Shown: piece after piece, positions 5,495 to 6,193 of the stretch
How the letters are laid out: every line of letters begins with the position of its first letter
Position numbering within the stretch: the stretch's first letter is position 1
NCBI GenBank assembly: GCA_030040455.1
Contig: JASHTR010000174.1
Span: 1-6,193, forward strand
Direction: 5' to 3'
Origin: Terriglobia bacterium
GTDB taxonomy: Bacteria > Acidobacteriota > Terriglobia > UBA7540
DNA: 6,193 nucleotides
Made by a program: the position numbers and the translations under genes
The notes under the pieces: model-generated
Database searches by the model: none
Seen by the model: the letters and a program-made list of their open reading frames with translations, nothing else
What the model was told of the DNA's origin: nothing

Positions 5495-6193
5495 CTATTC
5501 CAACGCAAGGTACTCGCTCAGCTCCTCGGGGCTGAACCCCACAAGCTCCGGCTCGATGGCAACGACCACGCCCATGCGTTTGTAGATAGTTTTCCGGATG
5601 TGGCGGGCAAGGAGAAGAACGTCGCGCGCCGTCGCCCCGCCTGTATTGATGAGCACGAGAGGTTGACTTTCGTTCACCTCCGCGCCCCCGACCCGCCAGC
5701 CCTTGAGACCGCAGAGATCCATTAAAAACGCGGTAGGGATTTTGATGCCGCCTGAGGATTGGAACCTGTTCCGGAGACCGCGGAGCCGGTCAAGCGCCTC
5801 AGCGCCGAAGGTGTCTTGGACCGAGCGCTTGAGCCGCTCATATTCCTCAAGCGTCAAGGCGACATTTTTGAAAAAAGAACCGGCGTTCCCTCCTCTCTCT
5901 TCTCGCGGAAAAGGAAACTTTCTATTCCTGATAGTGACGATGGCCTCCCGGAGTTGTGGAAGCGACGGCTGGGCAATACTCAACCCTTCAAACCAGGCTC
6001 TCACGTCCGCATAGTCCAGGCTCGGCCTTCCAAGCTTCGAAAGGCGAAGCGTGAGGCTGAGGATCAGGTAGCAGCTTTTATGGGACGTATTAAAAATACT
6101 GCGCCGGTAACCCAGGCCACACTCCTCGCGCCGCAGGGTCTTCATGGTGTGCGTTCGAATCTCCATGACTTCAGCGCTTTCGAGCACGTCGCT
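5495..6193 (-). CDS. murB: UDP-N-acetylenolpyruvoylglucosamine reductase (MurB), N-terminus cut by window edge
   Basis: The frame is open from the right edge to a TAG at 5495 and shows the last 232 residues. MurB reduces UDP-GlcNAc-enolpyruvate to UDP-N-acetylmuramate with NADPH and FAD, in the cytoplasm, as the second committed step of peptidoglycan synthesis. In the visible part GYRRSIF (28-34, Arg30 like E. coli Arg159), GNAGSFFKN (102-110, Ser106 like Ser229, the proton donor) and IEPEL (213-217, Glu216 like Glu325) keep the three catalytic positions. MDLCGLKG, 'VGGAEV' and 'LVLINTGGATARDVLLLA' align with the E. coli-type C-terminal domain. The YRxSIF-type segment and overall layout point to the E. 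coli-like (type I) class. About 120-130 N-terminal residues, including most of the FAD-binding domain, lie outside the window. The GTG at 6187 is internal, not the true start. It is convergent with the coiled-coil gene, with 51 bases between the two stop codons and no clear terminator. Confidence 0.93.
   Translation of the reverse strand, partial: SDVLESAEVMEIRTHTMKTLRREECGLGYRRSIFNTSHKSCYLILSLTLRLSKLGRPSLDYADVRAWFEGLSIAQPSLPQLREAIVTIRNRKFPFPREERGGNAGSFFKNVALTLEEYERLKRSVQDTFGAEALDRLRGLRNRFQSSGGIKIPTAFLMDLCGLKGWRVGGAEVNESQPLVLINTGGATARDVLLLARHIRKTIYKRMGVVVAIEPELVGFSPEELSEYLALE

Noticed and set aside
5701..5760. MurB variant IPTAFLMDLCGLKG where many homologues have AAGWLIDQCGLKG
   Set aside because: From memory other MurB proteins also replace this Gly and Trp (for example an IPAAWLIE form), and the three catalytic positions are intact, so this looks like ordinary family variation.

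Overview
The window looks like chromosomal DNA of a GC-rich (high-50s percent by eye) Gram-negative bacterium, most likely an Acidobacteriota member or a close relative. The pointers are an E. coli-type MurB, a set of exported proteins, and a secreted coiled-coil protein carrying a 'YTNDNLP' motif that I remember from acidobacterial hypothetical proteins. The taxonomic call is inference, not proof.

Layout, left to right. (1) Bases 1-706, minus strand: the N-terminal half of an exported PhoPQ-activated pathogenicity-related (PqaA-family) alpha/beta-hydrolase-like protein, cut by the left edge. (2) 715-2277, minus: an exported protein made almost entirely of about 14 TPR repeats. (3) 2274-3113, minus: an exported DUF1326 protein with a Cys-rich cluster and a long C-terminal extension; it starts with TTG behind a strong ribosome-binding site. 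Genes 3, 2 and 1 are transcribed in that order and tightly packed (a 4-base overlap, then an 8-base gap), so they very probably form an operon. (4) 3114-3227: a short intergenic stretch with two near-identical GCGAAAG-type repeat units. (5) 3228-4259, minus: a Tat-exported sulfite-oxidase-family molybdoenzyme, upstream of and codirectional with the operon. (6) 4260-4492: a divergent promoter region. (7) 4493-5443, plus: an exported coiled-coil protein of unknown function. (8) 5495-6193, minus: the C-terminal two thirds of MurB, cut by the right edge and convergent with gene 7.

Working together: the four minus-strand genes at the left all encode proteins predicted to leave the cytoplasm: a molybdoenzyme, a Cys-rich protein, a TPR scaffold and a hydrolase-like protein. 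Their order and spacing suggest a cell-envelope module, but no shared substrate can be read from the sequence. The molybdoenzyme has an excellent sigma70-type promoter placed so close to the ATG that its mRNA is probably leaderless. MurB is a housekeeping peptidoglycan enzyme with no evident link to the rest. No tRNA, rRNA, insertion sequence or CRISPR array was seen.
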